Shown here piece after piece: positions 9,260 through 19,233 of a DNA stretch of 64,000 nt. The notes beneath the pieces are model-generated. The model searched no databases. It worked only from the letters and a program-made list of their open reading frames with translations, and was not told where the DNA came from. The DNA lies in the NCBI RefSeq assembly GCF_027627575.1, contig NZ_CP114065.1:1178001-1242000 (forward strand), given 5' to 3'. Source of the stretch: Kribbella sp. CA-293567. GTDB taxonomy: Bacteria > Actinomycetota > Actinomycetes > Propionibacteriales > Kribbellaceae. Each line of letters begins with the position of its first letter. The stretch's first letter is position 1. The position numbers and the translations under genes are program-made.

Positions 9260-9835
9260 ATGCCTGACAGTCCCGTTCACCTGCCGACGCCGACCGTGCG
9301 ACCGGTTGTGGGCACGCTGGCGAAGCTCGCGCCCGAGCCGGTGCGGTACCTGCTGAACTGGGGCCGCAAGTACTCGCTCTGGGTCTTCAACTTCGGCCTG
9401 GCCTGCTGCGCGATCGAGTTCATCGCGGCGTCGATGGGACGGCACGACTTCATCCGGCTCGGCGTGATCCCGTTCGCGCCCGGGCCGCGGCAGGCCGACC
9501 TGATGGTGGTGTCGGGCACGGTGACCGACAAGATGGCGCCCGCGATCAAGCGGCTCTACGACCAGATGCCGGAGCCGAAGTACGTGATCTCCTTCGGCTC
9601 CTGCTCGAACTCCGGCGGACCGTACTGGGACTCGTACTGCGTCACCAAGGGCGTCGACCAGATCATCCCGGTCGACGTCTACGTGCCGGGCTGCCCGCCG
9701 CGGCCGGAGGCGTTGCTGCAGGGCATCCTCAAGCTGCAGGAGAAGATCGCCGGCGAGAACGTCACCAGCCGGTATGAGCCGTCGCCGCAGGCGCTGACCC
9801 GCGGTCTGGTCGCGCCGCCCGGAGCGCAGGAGTGA
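9260..9835 (+). CDS. nuoB: NADH-quinone oxidoreductase subunit B
   Basis: A 191-residue subunit that carries the N2 [4Fe-4S] cluster, the last electron donor before quinone in complex I. The ligand cysteines are visible: the CC pair at 49-50 (LACCAIEF), one in GSCSNSGG and one in PGCPPRPE. The start at 9260 is preferred to the upstream in-frame extension because it gives the normal family N-terminus. nuoC overlaps the stop by 4 bases. No nuoA lies upstream. Confidence 0.95.
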   Translation: MPDSPVHLPTPTVRPVVGTLAKLAPEPVRYLLNWGRKYSLWVFNFGLACCAIEFIAASMGRHDFIRLGVIPFAPGPRQADLMVVSGTVTDKMAPAIKRLYDQMPEPKYVISFGSCSNSGGPYWDSYCVTKGVDQIIPVDVYVPGCPPRPEALLQGILKLQEKIAGENVTSRYEPSPQALTRGLVAPPGAQE

Positions 9836-10515
9836 GCGACGACGTCCTCGGCGCGCTGACCGAGGCCGGGATCACCGGGACCAGGATCGACACCTTCGGG
9901 CCGCGGACGATCGACGTACCGGCGGAGTCGTGGACCAGCGCCCACGAGGTACTGCGGGACGTGGTCGGCCTGACCTTCTTCGACTTCCTGACCGCGAGCG
10001 ACGAGCTCGCCGACGGGTTCCGGGTGGTCACCCACCTGGCCGACTTCTGGGGCGGCGCGCACGTCGACCACCTGATCGTCCGGACGCTGATCCCTCGCGC
10101 CGCGCCGTCGCTGGCCACCCTCTCCGACCTGTACGCCGGTGCGAACTGGCACGAGCGCGAGACCTTCGAGATGTTCGGCATCACCTTCGACGGCCACCCC
10201 AACCTGGTGCCGTTGCTGCTGCCGGACGGGTTCGAGGGAAACCCGCTGCGCAAGGAGTTCGTGCTCGCGTCGCGGATCGCCAAGCCGTGGCCCGGGGCCA
10301 AGGAGCCGGGCGAGTCCGCCGACCACGCACCCAAGGCAGGCGCGCCGAGCCGTCGCCGTACGCTGCCGCCGGGCGTGCCCGACCCCGAGTCCTGGGGGCC
10401 GCGCCCACCTGGTTCTCCCGACCCCGATCCGCTGGCTCCCGCCCTCACCGCGGCCACCCCCGCGCGACCGCGGCGAGCAGCGAAACAAGCGGCGAAGAAG
10501 CCAGCGGCCGAGTGA
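9832..10515 (+). CDS. nuoC: NADH-quinone oxidoreductase subunit C
   Basis: A 227-residue peripheral-arm subunit with the complex I 30-kDa signature ([20 protein letters not shown] near 103-122). The GTG start overlaps the nuoB stop. The C-terminal 60 residues after [10 protein letters not shown] form a Pro/Ala/Arg-rich tail that is not needed for the fold. It is not fused to subunit D, and no nuoD follows, which is unusual. The next gene is a broken acetyltransferase. Confidence 0.92.
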   Translation: MSDDVLGALTEAGITGTRIDTFGPRTIDVPAESWTSAHEVLRDVVGLTFFDFLTASDELADGFRVVTHLADFWGGAHVDHLIVRTLIPRAAPSLATLSDLYAGANWHERETFEMFGITFDGHPNLVPLLLPDGFEGNPLRKEFVLASRIAKPWPGAKEPGESADHAPKAGAPSRRRTLPPGVPDPESWGPRPPGSPDPDPLAPALTAATPARPRRAAKQAAKKPAAE

Positions 10516-11443
10516 TCCCCAGTGCGGCGGAGCTCGCGGCGTACACGCTCGAACGCCAGCATCCGCTGACCCGGCAGTGGGTGGACGACGAGACCCGGCT
10601 GGAGTTGCTGACCGAACAGCATGCGGGCCTGGACGTCCTGCTGGCCCAGGACCGATCGATCGCCGAGTCGCGGATCGAGCGGCTGGCTCCCGGTACGCCG
10701 GTGGACGCGATGCTCAACCACTGGGTGCTGGTCGGCAACGACCTGCACGCCATGCTGAGCATGCGCTTCGAAGGTCTCGACGTCACCAAGCCTTTCGTGG
10801 ACGCCTCCCCGCTGAGCCGCCCACTCGAGCCCCGCGACCTGTCGGGCCTGGCCGCTGCCGCGATGGAGATCTATCGGGTCCACAGGCCGCGGTACGTCCG
10901 GCTGTGGAGTTCCGAGCCGATCGACGCTTTCCCAGGTACGCAACGCGACCGCCGCTTTCTGGGCGCTCCGATCGCCGACCTGCAGCCGTACGGCGTACCG
11001 GGTGGTCTTGCGTTGACCCCTGCAGCCACGGTCGACCACTACGACGAGGCGCTGGCGGCCTATGCGGCAGTGGACCGTGACCACCCCGCCCACTCCGAGC
11101 AGGCCTCACTGGCCAGCTTGGAGAGCCTCCAAGACTCGGCGGACCAAGGGCTCCTCTCTTCGACATCACCATGAACGGCGCCTGGGCCGGCTACTCAGCC
11201 GCCTGCACCGACAGCGACGACACCCTCGGGCTGCCTAGCTACGTAGTACTGGACGTCCTGCTCACGAAGTCCTTCCGTGGCCAAGGCCTGGGCCGCCACC
11301 TGGCGCCACTACTGGCCCAGTCCCTCCCACGCCAGTCGCACATCCTCCTAGGCGCCGTCCACGCCGACAACCACGGCGCCCGCACCGCAGCCCTCGCCGC
11401 CGGCCGCCACGACCTCGGCGGCTGGCTACTCAAACCGCTGTGA
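10512..11443 (+). pseudogene. GNAT acetyltransferase split by a 2-base frameshift
   Basis: Two reading frames appear to make up one GNAT-like protein. The first (10512-11174, GTG start overlapping the nuoC stop) encodes a helical N-terminal part starting [18 protein letters not shown]. The second (11171-11443) encodes the acetyl-CoA-binding half, with RGQGLGRHLAPLLA as motif A. In the first frame the CT-rich run CTCCTCTCTTC near 11151-11161 leads to a stop. Removing one CT dinucleotide would join DQGLL directly to FDITMNGAWAGY, a typical GNAT strand. So this is a likely inactivated gene or a sequencing slip. An ATGA overlap at 11171 leaves open the possibility of coupled translation as two chains. 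Confidence 0.6.
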
Positions 11444-12277
11444 CGGCCGGAAGGTGTTGGCGTGTTCTGCTGCCCAGGTGCGGAAGGTGAGCGGTGGGCG
11501 GTTGAGGAGTGACTCGACTGTGGTGGTGACTGGCTCGGGGGAGTCGATGAGTGAGTGCCAGTAGGCCAGTGCGCCGTCGATGAAGCTGGGGTCGGCGCCC
11601 TGGGCGAGCATGACCTGCCGTGCCTCGTCCGGGGTCTGCTCTTCGACTCGTACCGGCTTGCCGATCGCGTGACTCAGGGCGGCGACCTGCTCCGACTGCG
11701 TCAGTACCTCTGGGCCGGTCAGCGAGTACTTCTGGCCGACATGCTTGTCGTCCAGCAACGCCAGTACGGCGACCGCGGCGATGTCGCGCTCGTGGATCAA
11801 CGACCGGCCGGCACCAGGCGACGGCATCCGTACGACGTCGCCGAGGCGGAGTTCGTCCGCCCACTCCAGCGTGTTCGCCATGAAACCGCCCGGTCGCAGG
11901 AACGTCCAGTCCGCGCCGGCCAGCAGCACCTCGACCTCGCCCCACACGCCGCTCGCGGCGGGGTCCTCATCGCTGACGTTCAACGACGACAGGTAGACCA
12001 CGCGCGAGACCTGCCGAGTCAGAGCAGACACGGTCTGCTCCGCACCCTCAGCACTGAACGACGGCCACAGCAGGAAGGCTGCATCGGTCCCGGTGGCGGC
12101 TCGTTCGACGGACGCCGGGTCGTACAGGTCGCCCGCCGCCAGCTCCACGTCCGGCGGCAACCCGGCCTGCGAAGGATCGCGGACCAGCGCCCGCACGCTC
12201 ACTCCGGCGTCCAGCAGGCCCTGTACTACGTGGCGCCCGACGCGTCCGGTGGCTCCGGTGACGAGGACTGTGGTCAT
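11426..12277 (-). CDS. NmrA-like NAD(P)-binding oxidoreductase/sensor
   Basis: A 283-residue atypical short-chain dehydrogenase. The dinucleotide-binding motif GATGRVGRHV is at residues 8-17 and a central LRPGGFMAN segment replaces the usual Tyr-x-x-x-Lys site, as in NmrA/QOR2-type proteins. Its 3' end overlaps the rightward GNAT remnant by 18 bases and it is divergent from nuoH. A MerR-type promoter dyad lies upstream at 12320-12341, so redox or thiol stress control is possible. It is not a complex I component. Confidence 0.8.
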   Translation of the reverse strand: MTTVLVTGATGRVGRHVVQGLLDAGVSVRALVRDPSQAGLPPDVELAAGDLYDPASVERAATGTDAAFLLWPSFSAEGAEQTVSALTRQVSRVVYLSSLNVSDEDPAASGVWGEVEVLLAGADWTFLRPGGFMANTLEWADELRLGDVVRMPSPGAGRSLIHERDIAAVAVLALLDDKHVGQKYSLTGPEVLTQSEQVAALSHAIGKPVRVEEQTPDEARQVMLAQGADPSFIDGALAYWHSLIDSPEPVTTTVESLLNRPPLTFRTWAAEHANTFRPSQRFE

Positions 12278-12319
12278 GAGGTGAACAACTCCTTGGCTCG
12301 GCGTTTCTCCACACCCTGG

Positions 12320-12341
12320 GACCTCAACGATGGTTCAGGTC
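12320..12341 (-). promoter_or_regulatory. MerR-type operator in the NmrA gene promoter
   Basis: GACCTCAAC (12320-12328) and GTTCAGGTC (12333-12341) form a dyad with one mismatch in nine. On the minus strand a TTGACC -35 box starts the dyad and a 19-base spacer separates it from a CAGGGT -10-like box. A 19-bp spacer filled by a dyad is the hallmark of MerR-family promoters. No MerR gene is found in this window. Confidence 0.5.
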
Positions 12342-12366
12342 AAGCCGGAGTCGATAGGGTGCCCTC

Positions 12367-13317
12367 ATGCTCGAGTTCGTGGTGCGCGTCGTAGGGGTGC
12401 TGGCCGCGTTCCTGGTCGCGCCCTTGGTGGTCGGTCAGGCCGAGCACAAGGTGATGGCGCACATGCAGTCGCGGCTCGGGCCGATGTACGCCGGGGCCTT
12501 CCACGGCTGGGCGCAACTGGTCGCCGACGGCGTGAAGTTCGTCCAGAAGGAGAGCGTCACGCCCGCGGCCGCCGACAAGCGCGTCTTCGAGTGGGCGCCG
12601 ATCGTCGCGATCCTGCCGTACATGGCGGCCATGGCGGCGATCCCGATCGCCCCGGGCATCGTCGGCGCCGACCTCGACTCCGGGCTGTTCTTCGTGCTCG
12701 CGGTGATGAGCGTCGGCGTACTCGGCTCGCTGATGGCCGGCTGGGCCAGCGGCAACAAGTACAGCCTGCTCGGTGGCCTCCGGGTCGCGGCCCAGCTGAT
12801 GAGCTACGAGTTGCCGTTCGTGCTGGCCGCGGCGAGTGTCGCGGTCGCCGCCGGCACTCTCAGCCTGACGGGCATCGTCGGCGCCTGGAGCCCGTGGTGG
12901 TTGCTCTGGCAGCTCCCCGGCATGGTGGTCTTCTTCATCGCCGGTCTGGCCGAGCTGCAGCGGCCGCCGTTCGACATGCCGGTGGCCGACTCCGAGGTGA
13001 TCTTCGGGCCCTACACGGAGTACACCGGGCTCCGGTTCGCGCTGTTCCTGCTCGCGGAGTACGCCGGAATCGTGATCCTGGCCGGGCTCACCACGGTCCT
13101 GTACCTCGGTGGCTGGAGCGGGCCCGGTCCGGACAGCATCGGCTGGATCTGGACCGTCCTGAAGGTGGCGGCGGTCTCGCTGCTGGTCATCTGGGTGCGG
13201 GTCGCCTTCCCGCGGCTGCGCGCCGACCAGCTCCAGAAGCTGGCCTGGCAGGCGCTGGTGCCGGTGGCGCTGCTGCAGCTCGCGCTCACCGGTGTCGGCG
13301 TCATCGTCTTTTTCTGA
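12367..13317 (+). CDS. nuoH: NADH-quinone oxidoreductase subunit H
   Basis: A 316-residue membrane subunit with about eight transmembrane segments. It forms the quinone chamber at the junction of the two complex I arms. Diagnostic loops are present: EHKVMAHMQSRLGP (near 26-39) and the acidic quinone-site loop ELQRPPFDMPVADSE (near 196-210) followed by YTEYTGLRFALF. It is separated from nuoC by the GNAT remnant and the opposite-strand NmrA gene, and from nuoI by three unrelated genes. Confidence 0.95.
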   Translation: MLEFVVRVVGVLAAFLVAPLVVGQAEHKVMAHMQSRLGPMYAGAFHGWAQLVADGVKFVQKESVTPAAADKRVFEWAPIVAILPYMAAMAAIPIAPGIVGADLDSGLFFVLAVMSVGVLGSLMAGWASGNKYSLLGGLRVAAQLMSYELPFVLAAASVAVAAGTLSLTGIVGAWSPWWLLWQLPGMVVFFIAGLAELQRPPFDMPVADSEVIFGPYTEYTGLRFALFLLAEYAGIVILAGLTTVLYLGGWSGPGPDSIGWIWTVLKVAAVSLLVIWVRVAFPRLRADQLQKLAWQALVPVALLQLALTGVGVIVFF

Positions 13318-13370
13318 GTGGCCTGTCGATCGAGGCCGATCTCCTTCGTGTAGGAGGTAAAGGAGGCACG

Positions 13371-13715
13371 ATGAAGAACTATCTGCTCAGCATCTACCAG
13401 CCCGACGGACCGGCACCCTCGCCCGAGTTCCTCGAGCCGATCATGAAGGACCTCGCGGTCTGGAACGACGAACTGCGCGCCGCCGGGGCGTGGGTGTTCA
13501 GCGCCGGGCTGCACCCGGCGGAGTCGGCGACCGTACTGCGCGCCGACGGCGGCGAGGTGCTGCTGACCGACGGGCCCTTCACCGAGGGCAAGGAACACCT
13601 CGGCGGCTTCACCGTCGTCCGGGCCGCGGATCTCGACGAAGCCCTCGGCTGGGCGCGCAAACTCGCGGTCGCCCTGCGGGCGTTGTCGGTCGAGGTCAGA
13701 CCTTTGGCCGAATGA
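13371..13715 (+). CDS. YCII/DGPF-domain protein paired with an ECF sigma factor
   Basis: A 114-residue protein of the YCII-related family. The family signature [16 protein letters not shown] lies near residues 65-80. Start at 13371 is supported by AGGAGG 4 bases upstream (and a second AGGAGG further up). The ATGA overlap with the next gene gives the classic DGPF-sigma pairing found with ECF42-type sigma factors. The DGPF protein is thought to be linked to the sigma factor, but its biochemical role is not established. Confidence 0.85.
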   Translation: MKNYLLSIYQPDGPAPSPEFLEPIMKDLAVWNDELRAAGAWVFSAGLHPAESATVLRADGGEVLLTDGPFTEGKEHLGGFTVVRAADLDEALGWARKLAVALRALSVEVRPLAE

Positions 13716-15124
13716 CCGAGCACCCCGAGCACCCCGAGCACCTTGTGCCGGCGGACGGGGCGCGGCCGGACGGGCTGCCGCCGGGAGGGGCGCTACCGGA
13801 AGGGCTGCCGCCGGCCGCGCTGCCGCCGGGAGGGGCGCTGCCAGGAGGAATACCACCGGGAGGAATGCCACCGGGAGGTGCGCCGCCGGAGGAGCTGCCG
13901 CCGGGCGGCGTACCGGTGGTGTCGCCGAGCGAGGTGGCGGCCGTGTTCCGGGCGGAGTACGGGCGGGCGGTCGCCGTGCTGGCCCGGGTGTTCGGGGATC
14001 TCGACATCGCCGAGGACGCGGTGCAGGAAGCGTTCCTGACCGCGACCGCGAAGTGGCCGGCCGCCGGGCTCCCACCGAGCCCGGCCGGCTGGATCATCAC
14101 GACGGCCCGCAACCGCGCGATCGACCGGCTGCGCCGCGAGTCCTCCCGCGAGGACAAGCAGGCCCAAGCGGCCCTGCTGCACGCCCAGGACGAGCCAGTG
14201 GAGGAGGGTGCCGTGCGCGACGACCGGCTTCGGCTGATCTTCACCTGCTGCCACCCTGCCCTCGCGCTCAACGTCCGGGTCGCGCTCACCCTGCGGCTGC
14301 TCGGCGGTCTCACCACTCCCGAGATCGCCCGCGCGTTCCTGGTGCCGGAGGCGACGATGGCGCAGCGAATCGTCCGCGCCAAGGCCAAGATCCGCACCGC
14401 CGGCATCCCGTACCGCGTGCCCTACGAGGCGGATCTGCCCGAGCGCGTCCGCGGCGTCCTCGCCGTCGTCTACCTGATCTTCAACGAGGGCTACACCGCC
14501 TCGTCGGGCGACGACCTGATCCGCACAGAGCTCTGCCAGGAGGCGATCCGCCTCGGCCGCCTGCTGGCCGAACTGATGCCCGACGAACCCGAAGCCCTCG
14601 GCCTCCTCGCCCTGATGCTCCTCCAGGAATCGCGGCGTCCCGCACGAGTCGCCGCGGACGGCGCACTGATCCTGCTGGCCGACCAGAACCGCGACCTCTG
14701 GGACCGCTCGCTGGTCGCCGAAGGCCAGGACCTCGTACGCCGCTGCCTCCGCCGCAACCACCCCGGCCCGTACCAGCTGCAAGCCGCCATGAACGCGGTC
14801 CACAGCGATGCCCCGACCGCCGCGGACACCGACTGGCGTCAGCTCGTCCAGCTCTACGACCACCTGCTCGCCCTCGAACCGAGCCCGGTCGTCGCCCTCA
14901 ACCGCGCGGTCGCCGTCGGCGAGGTCGAAGGCCCCGCAGCCGCCCTCGCCCTGGTCGACGACCTCGACCTGGGCAGCTACTACCTCTTCCACGCCATCCG
15001 CGCGGAACTCCTCAAACGCCTCGACCGCCGCGAGGAAGCAGCCGCGGCGTACCGATCGGCCCTGGAACTGACCACCAACACCGCCGAACGCGACTTCCTC
15101 CACCGCAGCCTGCAAACCCTCTGA
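13712..15124 (+). CDS. ECF42-type RNA polymerase sigma factor with C-terminal extension and Pro/Gly-rich N-terminal repeats
   Basis: A 470-residue extracytoplasmic-function sigma factor. Region 2 is at about 72-140 ([27 protein letters not shown]) and region 4 at about 170-225 ([17 protein letters not shown]). They are followed by a long helical C-terminal domain (about 240-470) typical of ECF42, which replaces a separate anti-sigma factor. The DGPF gene overlaps the start. Residues 20-66 are an unusual run of LPPGG-type repeats encoded by GGGAGG-rich DNA. Conserved homology begins only near residue 70, where GTG codons at 13919 and 13922 could serve as alternative starts. Confidence 0.85.
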   Translation: MTEHPEHPEHLVPADGARPDGLPPGGALPEGLPPAALPPGGALPGGIPPGGMPPGGAPPEELPPGGVPVVSPSEVAAVFRAEYGRAVAVLARVFGDLDIAEDAVQEAFLTATAKWPAAGLPPSPAGWIITTARNRAIDRLRRESSREDKQAQAALLHAQDEPVEEGAVRDDRLRLIFTCCHPALALNVRVALTLRLLGGLTTPEIARAFLVPEATMAQRIVRAKAKIRTAGIPYRVPYEADLPERVRGVLAVVYLIFNEGYTASSGDDLIRTELCQEAIRLGRLLAELMPDEPEALGLLALMLLQESRRPARVAADGALILLADQNRDLWDRSLVAEGQDLVRRCLRRNHPGPYQLQAAMNAVHSDAPTAADTDWRQLVQLYDHLLALEPSPVVALNRAVAVGEVEGPAAALALVDDLDLGSYYLFHAIRAELLKRLDRREEAAAAYRSALELTTNTAERDFLHRSLQTL

Positions 15125-15151
15125 GCCCGCCCAGCCCTGGCTCTCGAACAC

Positions 15152-15239
15152 AAGGACAGGCAGTAGTCGCCCTGTTCTGGCCTGCCCACGCTCACGATCA
15201 GCCGGAATGATCGCCGCACCGCGACTACTGCCTGTCCTT
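15152..15239. repeat. Palindromic element, copy 1
   Basis: A perfect 19-bp inverted repeat (AAGGACAGGCAGTAGTCGC at 15152-15170 and its complement at 15221-15239) encloses 50 bases. The same arm core, CGACAGGCAGTAGT or close to it, recurs in inverted pairs at 44675-44758 and 45680-45765. The element lies just after the sigma factor stop and 27 bases before the MTHFR-like start. It is too wide-looped for a simple terminator and resembles a REP/MITE-type dispersed repeat. Confidence 0.8.
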
Positions 15240-15265
15240 CTGCACGCCATCTAAGCTCCCGTCCC

Positions 15266-16027
15266 ATGACCGACGGATTCGAACTGGTATGTGAGGTAGA
15301 GCCGCCGACGCGGCCGGAACTGAAGAAGGTCCGGCACCAGATCGGAGTGCTGAGCCCGATCGCGGACGCGTTCCTGATCCCGGACAACCACATCGGCAGG
15401 GCGACCGTCTCGAGCGTTGCCGTCGCCAACGAGGTCCAGGCGATGGGCGCCCGGGGCATCGCCTGCCTGAACTCCCGGGACCGCAACCTGCTCGGCTTCC
15501 GACGAGACCTGTTGACGGCGGCGGCGTACGGCGTGGAGCAGTTCCTGTTCGTGCACGGCGACGACCCGACCGAAGGGGCGCGGACGAGCCAGCTGACCGT
15601 GCGCACGATGATCGAGGAGACTCGTGCGACGAGCTTTCCCGGGGTTGAGCCGTTCCAGGTCGGCGCGACTACGCGGCTGCGCTCAGTGCCGGCGTGGAAG
15701 GCCGAGGCCGACTTCCTGTTCGTCCAGGTCAGCTACGACCACGACGAGCTGCTCCGATGGCGGGACAGCGTCGCGCTCAATATCCCCGTGTACGCCGGTG
15801 TGATGGTGCTGGCGAGTGCCAAGATGGCCGCAGACCTGGCGAAGCTGCCGCAGTTGACCATCCCCGACGCGCTGGTCGAGGCGGTCGAGCGGGACCCGGA
15901 TGCGGGGGTCGAGGCAGCCTGCGAGCAGATCCTGAGGATCCGCGACAGCGGTGCCTTCCAAGGCGTCCATCTGATCCCGGTGAGCCGCTACCGGCAGGTC
16001 GCCGCACGCCTGGAACGCGGACTCTGA
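15266..16027 (+). CDS. Methylenetetrahydrofolate reductase-like protein
   Basis: A 253-residue TIM-barrel protein similar to MetF. The N-terminal CEVEPPTRPELKKV strand carries the family Glu. VEQFLFVHGDDP (near 91-102) matches the FAD/folate loop of MTHFR, and FVQVSYDHDELLRW matches the QFFFD region. It is shorter than canonical MetF (about 290-310) and its VSVAN segment diverges. It may therefore act on a related one-carbon or amine substrate. It stands alone between a palindromic element and nuoI. Confidence 0.7.
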   Translation: MTDGFELVCEVEPPTRPELKKVRHQIGVLSPIADAFLIPDNHIGRATVSSVAVANEVQAMGARGIACLNSRDRNLLGFRRDLLTAAAYGVEQFLFVHGDDPTEGARTSQLTVRTMIEETRATSFPGVEPFQVGATTRLRSVPAWKAEADFLFVQVSYDHDELLRWRDSVALNIPVYAGVMVLASAKMAADLAKLPQLTIPDALVEAVERDPDAGVEAACEQILRIRDSGAFQGVHLIPVSRYRQVAARLERGL

Positions 16028-16099
16028 CACCTCGTGGCGTCGTCACCGGCCGAAACCGGTTAATGTCAGCGTGCAGAACCGACTGACGGAGGAGGAGGC

Positions 16100-16633
16100 G
16101 TGGCCGTACCAGGGAAGGGTCTGATCGATGGCCTGAAGGTCACCGCCAAAACGCTGGGCCGCCGAGCCGTCACCGAGCAGTACCCCGATGTGCAGCCCGA
16201 GCTGGCGCCGCGCACCCGGGGGGTGATCGCGCTGATGGAGGAGAACTGCACCTCGTGCATGCTCTGCGCGCGCGAGTGCCCGAGCTGGTGCATCTACATC
16301 GACTCGCACACCGAGACCGCGCCGTCGGTCGGTGAGCAGGCCCGCGAGCGCAGCCGGAACGTGCTGGACCGGTTCGCGATCGACTTCAGCCTCTGCATGT
16401 ACTGCGGGATCTGCATCGAGGCCTGCCCGTTCGACGCGCTGTTCTGGTCGCCGGAGTTCGAGTACGCCGAGACCGAGCTGCGCAACCTCACGCACGAGAA
16501 GGACAAGCTGCGGGACTGGATGTGGACGGTGCCCGCACCCCAGCCGATCGACCCGGGGCCCTCGGTGATCGAGCCCGCCGCGGAGCCTGCCACGGAGCCC
16601 ACCACCGGGCCGGCCGCGGAGGGCGAGGGGTGA
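16100..16633 (+). CDS. nuoI: NADH-quinone oxidoreductase subunit I
   Basis: A 177-residue ferredoxin-like subunit carrying clusters N6a and N6b. Two C-x2-C-x2-C-x3-C-P motifs are at Cys50/53/56/60 and Cys99/102/105/109. GTG start at 16100 is supported by GGAGGAGG directly upstream. The last 25 residues are a Pro/Glu/Thr/Ala-rich tail. It starts the second, tightly overlapped block of nuo genes. Confidence 0.95.
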   Translation: MAVPGKGLIDGLKVTAKTLGRRAVTEQYPDVQPELAPRTRGVIALMEENCTSCMLCARECPSWCIYIDSHTETAPSVGEQARERSRNVLDRFAIDFSLCMYCGICIEACPFDALFWSPEFEYAETELRNLTHEKDKLRDWMWTVPAPQPIDPGPSVIEPAAEPATEPTTGPAAEGEG

Positions 16634-17130
16634 CCACTGCGCTCTTCTCCATCGCGGGGGCGGTGGCGCTGCTGTCGGCGGTCATGGTCGTCACGTCCCG
16701 CCGGATCGTGCACGCCGCGCTCTGGCTGGTGGTCGCGCTCGGCGCCGTCGCCGGCTGCTTCGGGGCACTGCATGCGGAGTTCGTCGCGCTGGTCCAGATC
16801 CTGGTGTACGTCGGCGCCATCGTCGTACTGGTGCTGTTCGCGCTCATGCTCACCAAGGCGCCGACCAACCCACTGCCCGCGTCGACCACCGGCCGCAGCC
16901 CGTTCGCCGCCGTCGTCGCCGGGGTCCTCGCGCTGGTCCTGGGCACCGGCGTTGTGCTTGCCTTTGGCAACGAAAAGATCGATCCCGTACCGGCCGGTGA
17001 CGCCGAGGCCGTCGGGAACGCGGTGTTCCGGATCTGGGTGCTGCCCTTCGAGGTGCTCTCGGTGCTGCTGCTCGCCGCCCTGATCGGCGCGATCGTGCTC
17101 TCCCAGCGCAGCGGCAAGAAGGGCGACTGA
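16630..17130 (+). CDS. nuoJ: NADH-quinone oxidoreductase subunit J
   Basis: A 166-residue membrane subunit with five hydrophobic segments and the family motif [17 protein letters not shown] followed by [20 protein letters not shown]. The GTG start overlaps the nuoI stop (GTGA). Length is near the usual 160-190 residues. Part of the proton-translocating membrane arm. Confidence 0.95.
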   Translation: MTTALFSIAGAVALLSAVMVVTSRRIVHAALWLVVALGAVAGCFGALHAEFVALVQILVYVGAIVVLVLFALMLTKAPTNPLPASTTGRSPFAAVVAGVLALVLGTGVVLAFGNEKIDPVPAGDAEAVGNAVFRIWVLPFEVLSVLLLAALIGAIVLSQRSGKKGD

Positions 17131-17131
17131 G

Positions 17132-17470
17132 ATGCCGATCGTCGTTCCACTGCTGCTCGCCGTCGCGCTGTTCTGCCTCGGCGTGTACGGCGTACTGGCT
17201 CGCCGCAACGCCATCACGATGCTGATGTCGTTCGAGCTGATGCTGAACGCCGTCACCCTCAACCTGGTCGCCTTCGACGCCTGGCACGTCGACGGACTCG
17301 CCACCGGTCAGACCCTGGCGGTCTTCGTCATCACGATCGCCGCCGCCGAGATCGGTCTCGGCCTGGCGATCGTGCTGCTCCTGTTCCGGGGCCACGGCCA
17401 CGTCGACGCCGACGCCGCGCGGGATCTGGTGGAGGCCAAGGAGCCGGTCGAGAAGGGCGCCGAGAAGTGA
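17132..17470 (+). CDS. nuoK: NADH-quinone oxidoreductase subunit K
   Basis: A 112-residue subunit with three transmembrane helices. The family motif [16 protein letters not shown] carries the conserved membrane Glu, and the second Glu is in [13 protein letters not shown]. It follows nuoJ by one base and overlaps the nuoL start by four. Confidence 0.95.
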   Translation: MPIVVPLLLAVALFCLGVYGVLARRNAITMLMSFELMLNAVTLNLVAFDAWHVDGLATGQTLAVFVITIAAAEIGLGLAIVLLLFRGHGHVDADAARDLVEAKEPVEKGAEK

Positions 17471-19233
17471 TCGCCACCGCCTGGCGCGTGATCGGCGTCG
17501 GCTTCTCCCTGCTCGTCGTCCTCACGGCCGGCCTGCTGTACGGCGTGGACGCCCAGCAGAAGAGTTTCGGCGGCGTCTTCGTCGGCCCCGAGGTCTTCAT
17601 CAACTACGACCTCCGCACCGACGACCTGACGGTGCTGATGCTGGCGATCGTCGGCGTCGTCTCGGCCTGCGTCCAGCTCTACTCGATCGGCTACCTGCAC
17701 GAGCGCGTCGCCTCCTACACCGCCCTGGTCACCCTGTTCACCGCGTCGATGGTGACCGTGGTGGTCTCCGACAGCCTGTTCCTGCTGCTGATCGGCTGGG
17801 AACTGATGGGCGCCTGCTCCTACCTGCTGATCGGTCACTACTGGGAACGCCGCGACGCCCGCTCCGGCGCGATGAAGGCGTTCCTGATGACCCGCCTCGG
17901 CGACGTCGGATTCCTGTTCGGCATCTTCGTGCTCGGCCTCGGCTACGACACCTTCACCATCTCCGAGCTGGGCGACAGCCCGATCTCGCCCGGCGCCCTG
18001 ACCGCCGGCACGATCCTGATCCTGGTCGGCATCATCGGCAAGTCCGCCCAGGTCCCGTTGCAGACCTGGCTGCCGGACGCGATGCCCGGCCCGAGCCCGG
18101 TCAGCGCGCTGATCCACGCGGCCACCATGGTCGCGGCCGGCGTCTTCCTGATCGCCCGCCTGTACGACGTGTTCGCCGCGGCCCGGACTACCCTCACCGT
18201 GCTGGCCGTGATCGCCTGCGTGACGATGCTCTTCGCCGCCCTCTGCGCGATGGCCGCCGTCGAGGTCAAGCGGGTGCTCGCCTGGTCGACGGTGAGCCAG
18301 TTGGCGATCATGTTCGCCGGCCTCTCGCTAGGCACCGAGGACGGCCGCCACGCCGCGCTGTTCCACCTGCTCACCCACGCCGCCTTCAAGGGCCTGCTCT
18401 TCCTCTGCGCCGGCGTGCTCCTGCACCAGGTCGGCAGCGCCGCCTTCGTCGTACTGCGCCGCTACACCCGCAACGGCCTGCTCCGGAAGCGGCTGCCGGT
18501 CACCTTCGTCACCATGACGATCGGCCTCGCCGCACTCGTCGGAGTACCAGGGTTCGCGGGCTTCTTCTCCAAGGACTCCGTGGTCGAAGCCGCCTGGCAC
18601 CACGCCCGCGACGGCTCGACCCTCGGCTGGTTCGTACTCGTCTCGGTCTGCCTGACCGCCGCGCTGACCGCCTTCTACTGCGTCCGCCTCTGGCTCTGGG
18701 TCTTCTTCCGTACTCCGGCGCTGGCCGGCGCCCTCGGCGCGTTCGAGGCCGACGACCCGATGGCAGATCTCGAGGAGCCGGACTCCAGCAAGCTGCGCGA
18801 CGGCAACTGGCTGATGCTCGTGCCGTTGATCCTGCTCGCGCTCGGCGCCATCGGACTCGGGTACGCCGACGGCGTCCACCTCAGCTGGGCGATCGCGTTG
18901 CTGACGACCGTGCTCGCTCTGTTCGGCGCGCTGCCGGCGTACTCGCTGTGGCAGCGCGGGGCTGACCCGCGACCGGTCTTCCTGGAACGCGAGTTCGGGC
19001 TGGACGCGGCGTACCAGCGGGCGGTCGTCGGACCGGTGAACTGGCTGGCCAAGCTCGCCGTCGGTGGCGATCGGGACGTGATCGGGGCTTACGTGCGCGG
19101 GACCGGGCGAGCCGGAGTGCTGGCTTCGGCCGGGTTCCGGAAGTTGCAGACAGGCAATGTGCAGACGTATCTGACGGCGGCAGTCGTCGGCGTGGTCGCG
19201 CTCGCGATCCTGGCGGGGGTGATCGGCTCATGA
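17467..19233 (+). CDS. nuoL: NADH-quinone oxidoreductase subunit L
   Basis: A 588-residue antiporter-like subunit. Core motifs are present: [17 protein letters not shown] (near 105-121), [18 protein letters not shown] (near 190-207) and [12 protein letters not shown]. It is somewhat shorter than typical NuoL (about 610-640). The N-terminus begins directly at a single hydrophobic helix, so one of the usual leading helices may be missing or the start misjudged. Overlaps with nuoK and nuoM support the frame used. Confidence 0.93.
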   Translation: MIATAWRVIGVGFSLLVVLTAGLLYGVDAQQKSFGGVFVGPEVFINYDLRTDDLTVLMLAIVGVVSACVQLYSIGYLHERVASYTALVTLFTASMVTVVVSDSLFLLLIGWELMGACSYLLIGHYWERRDARSGAMKAFLMTRLGDVGFLFGIFVLGLGYDTFTISELGDSPISPGALTAGTILILVGIIGKSAQVPLQTWLPDAMPGPSPVSALIHAATMVAAGVFLIARLYDVFAAARTTLTVLAVIACVTMLFAALCAMAAVEVKRVLAWSTVSQLAIMFAGLSLGTEDGRHAALFHLLTHAAFKGLLFLCAGVLLHQVGSAAFVVLRRYTRNGLLRKRLPVTFVTMTIGLAALVGVPGFAGFFSKDSVVEAAWHHARDGSTLGWFVLVSVCLTAALTAFYCVRLWLWVFFRTPALAGALGAFEADDPMADLEEPDSSKLRDGNWLMLVPLILLALGAIGLGYADGVHLSWAIALLTTVLALFGALPAYSLWQRGADPRPVFLEREFGLDAAYQRAVVGPVNWLAKLAVGGDRDVIGAYVRGTGRAGVLASAGFRKLQTGNVQTYLTAAVVGVVALAILAGVIGS

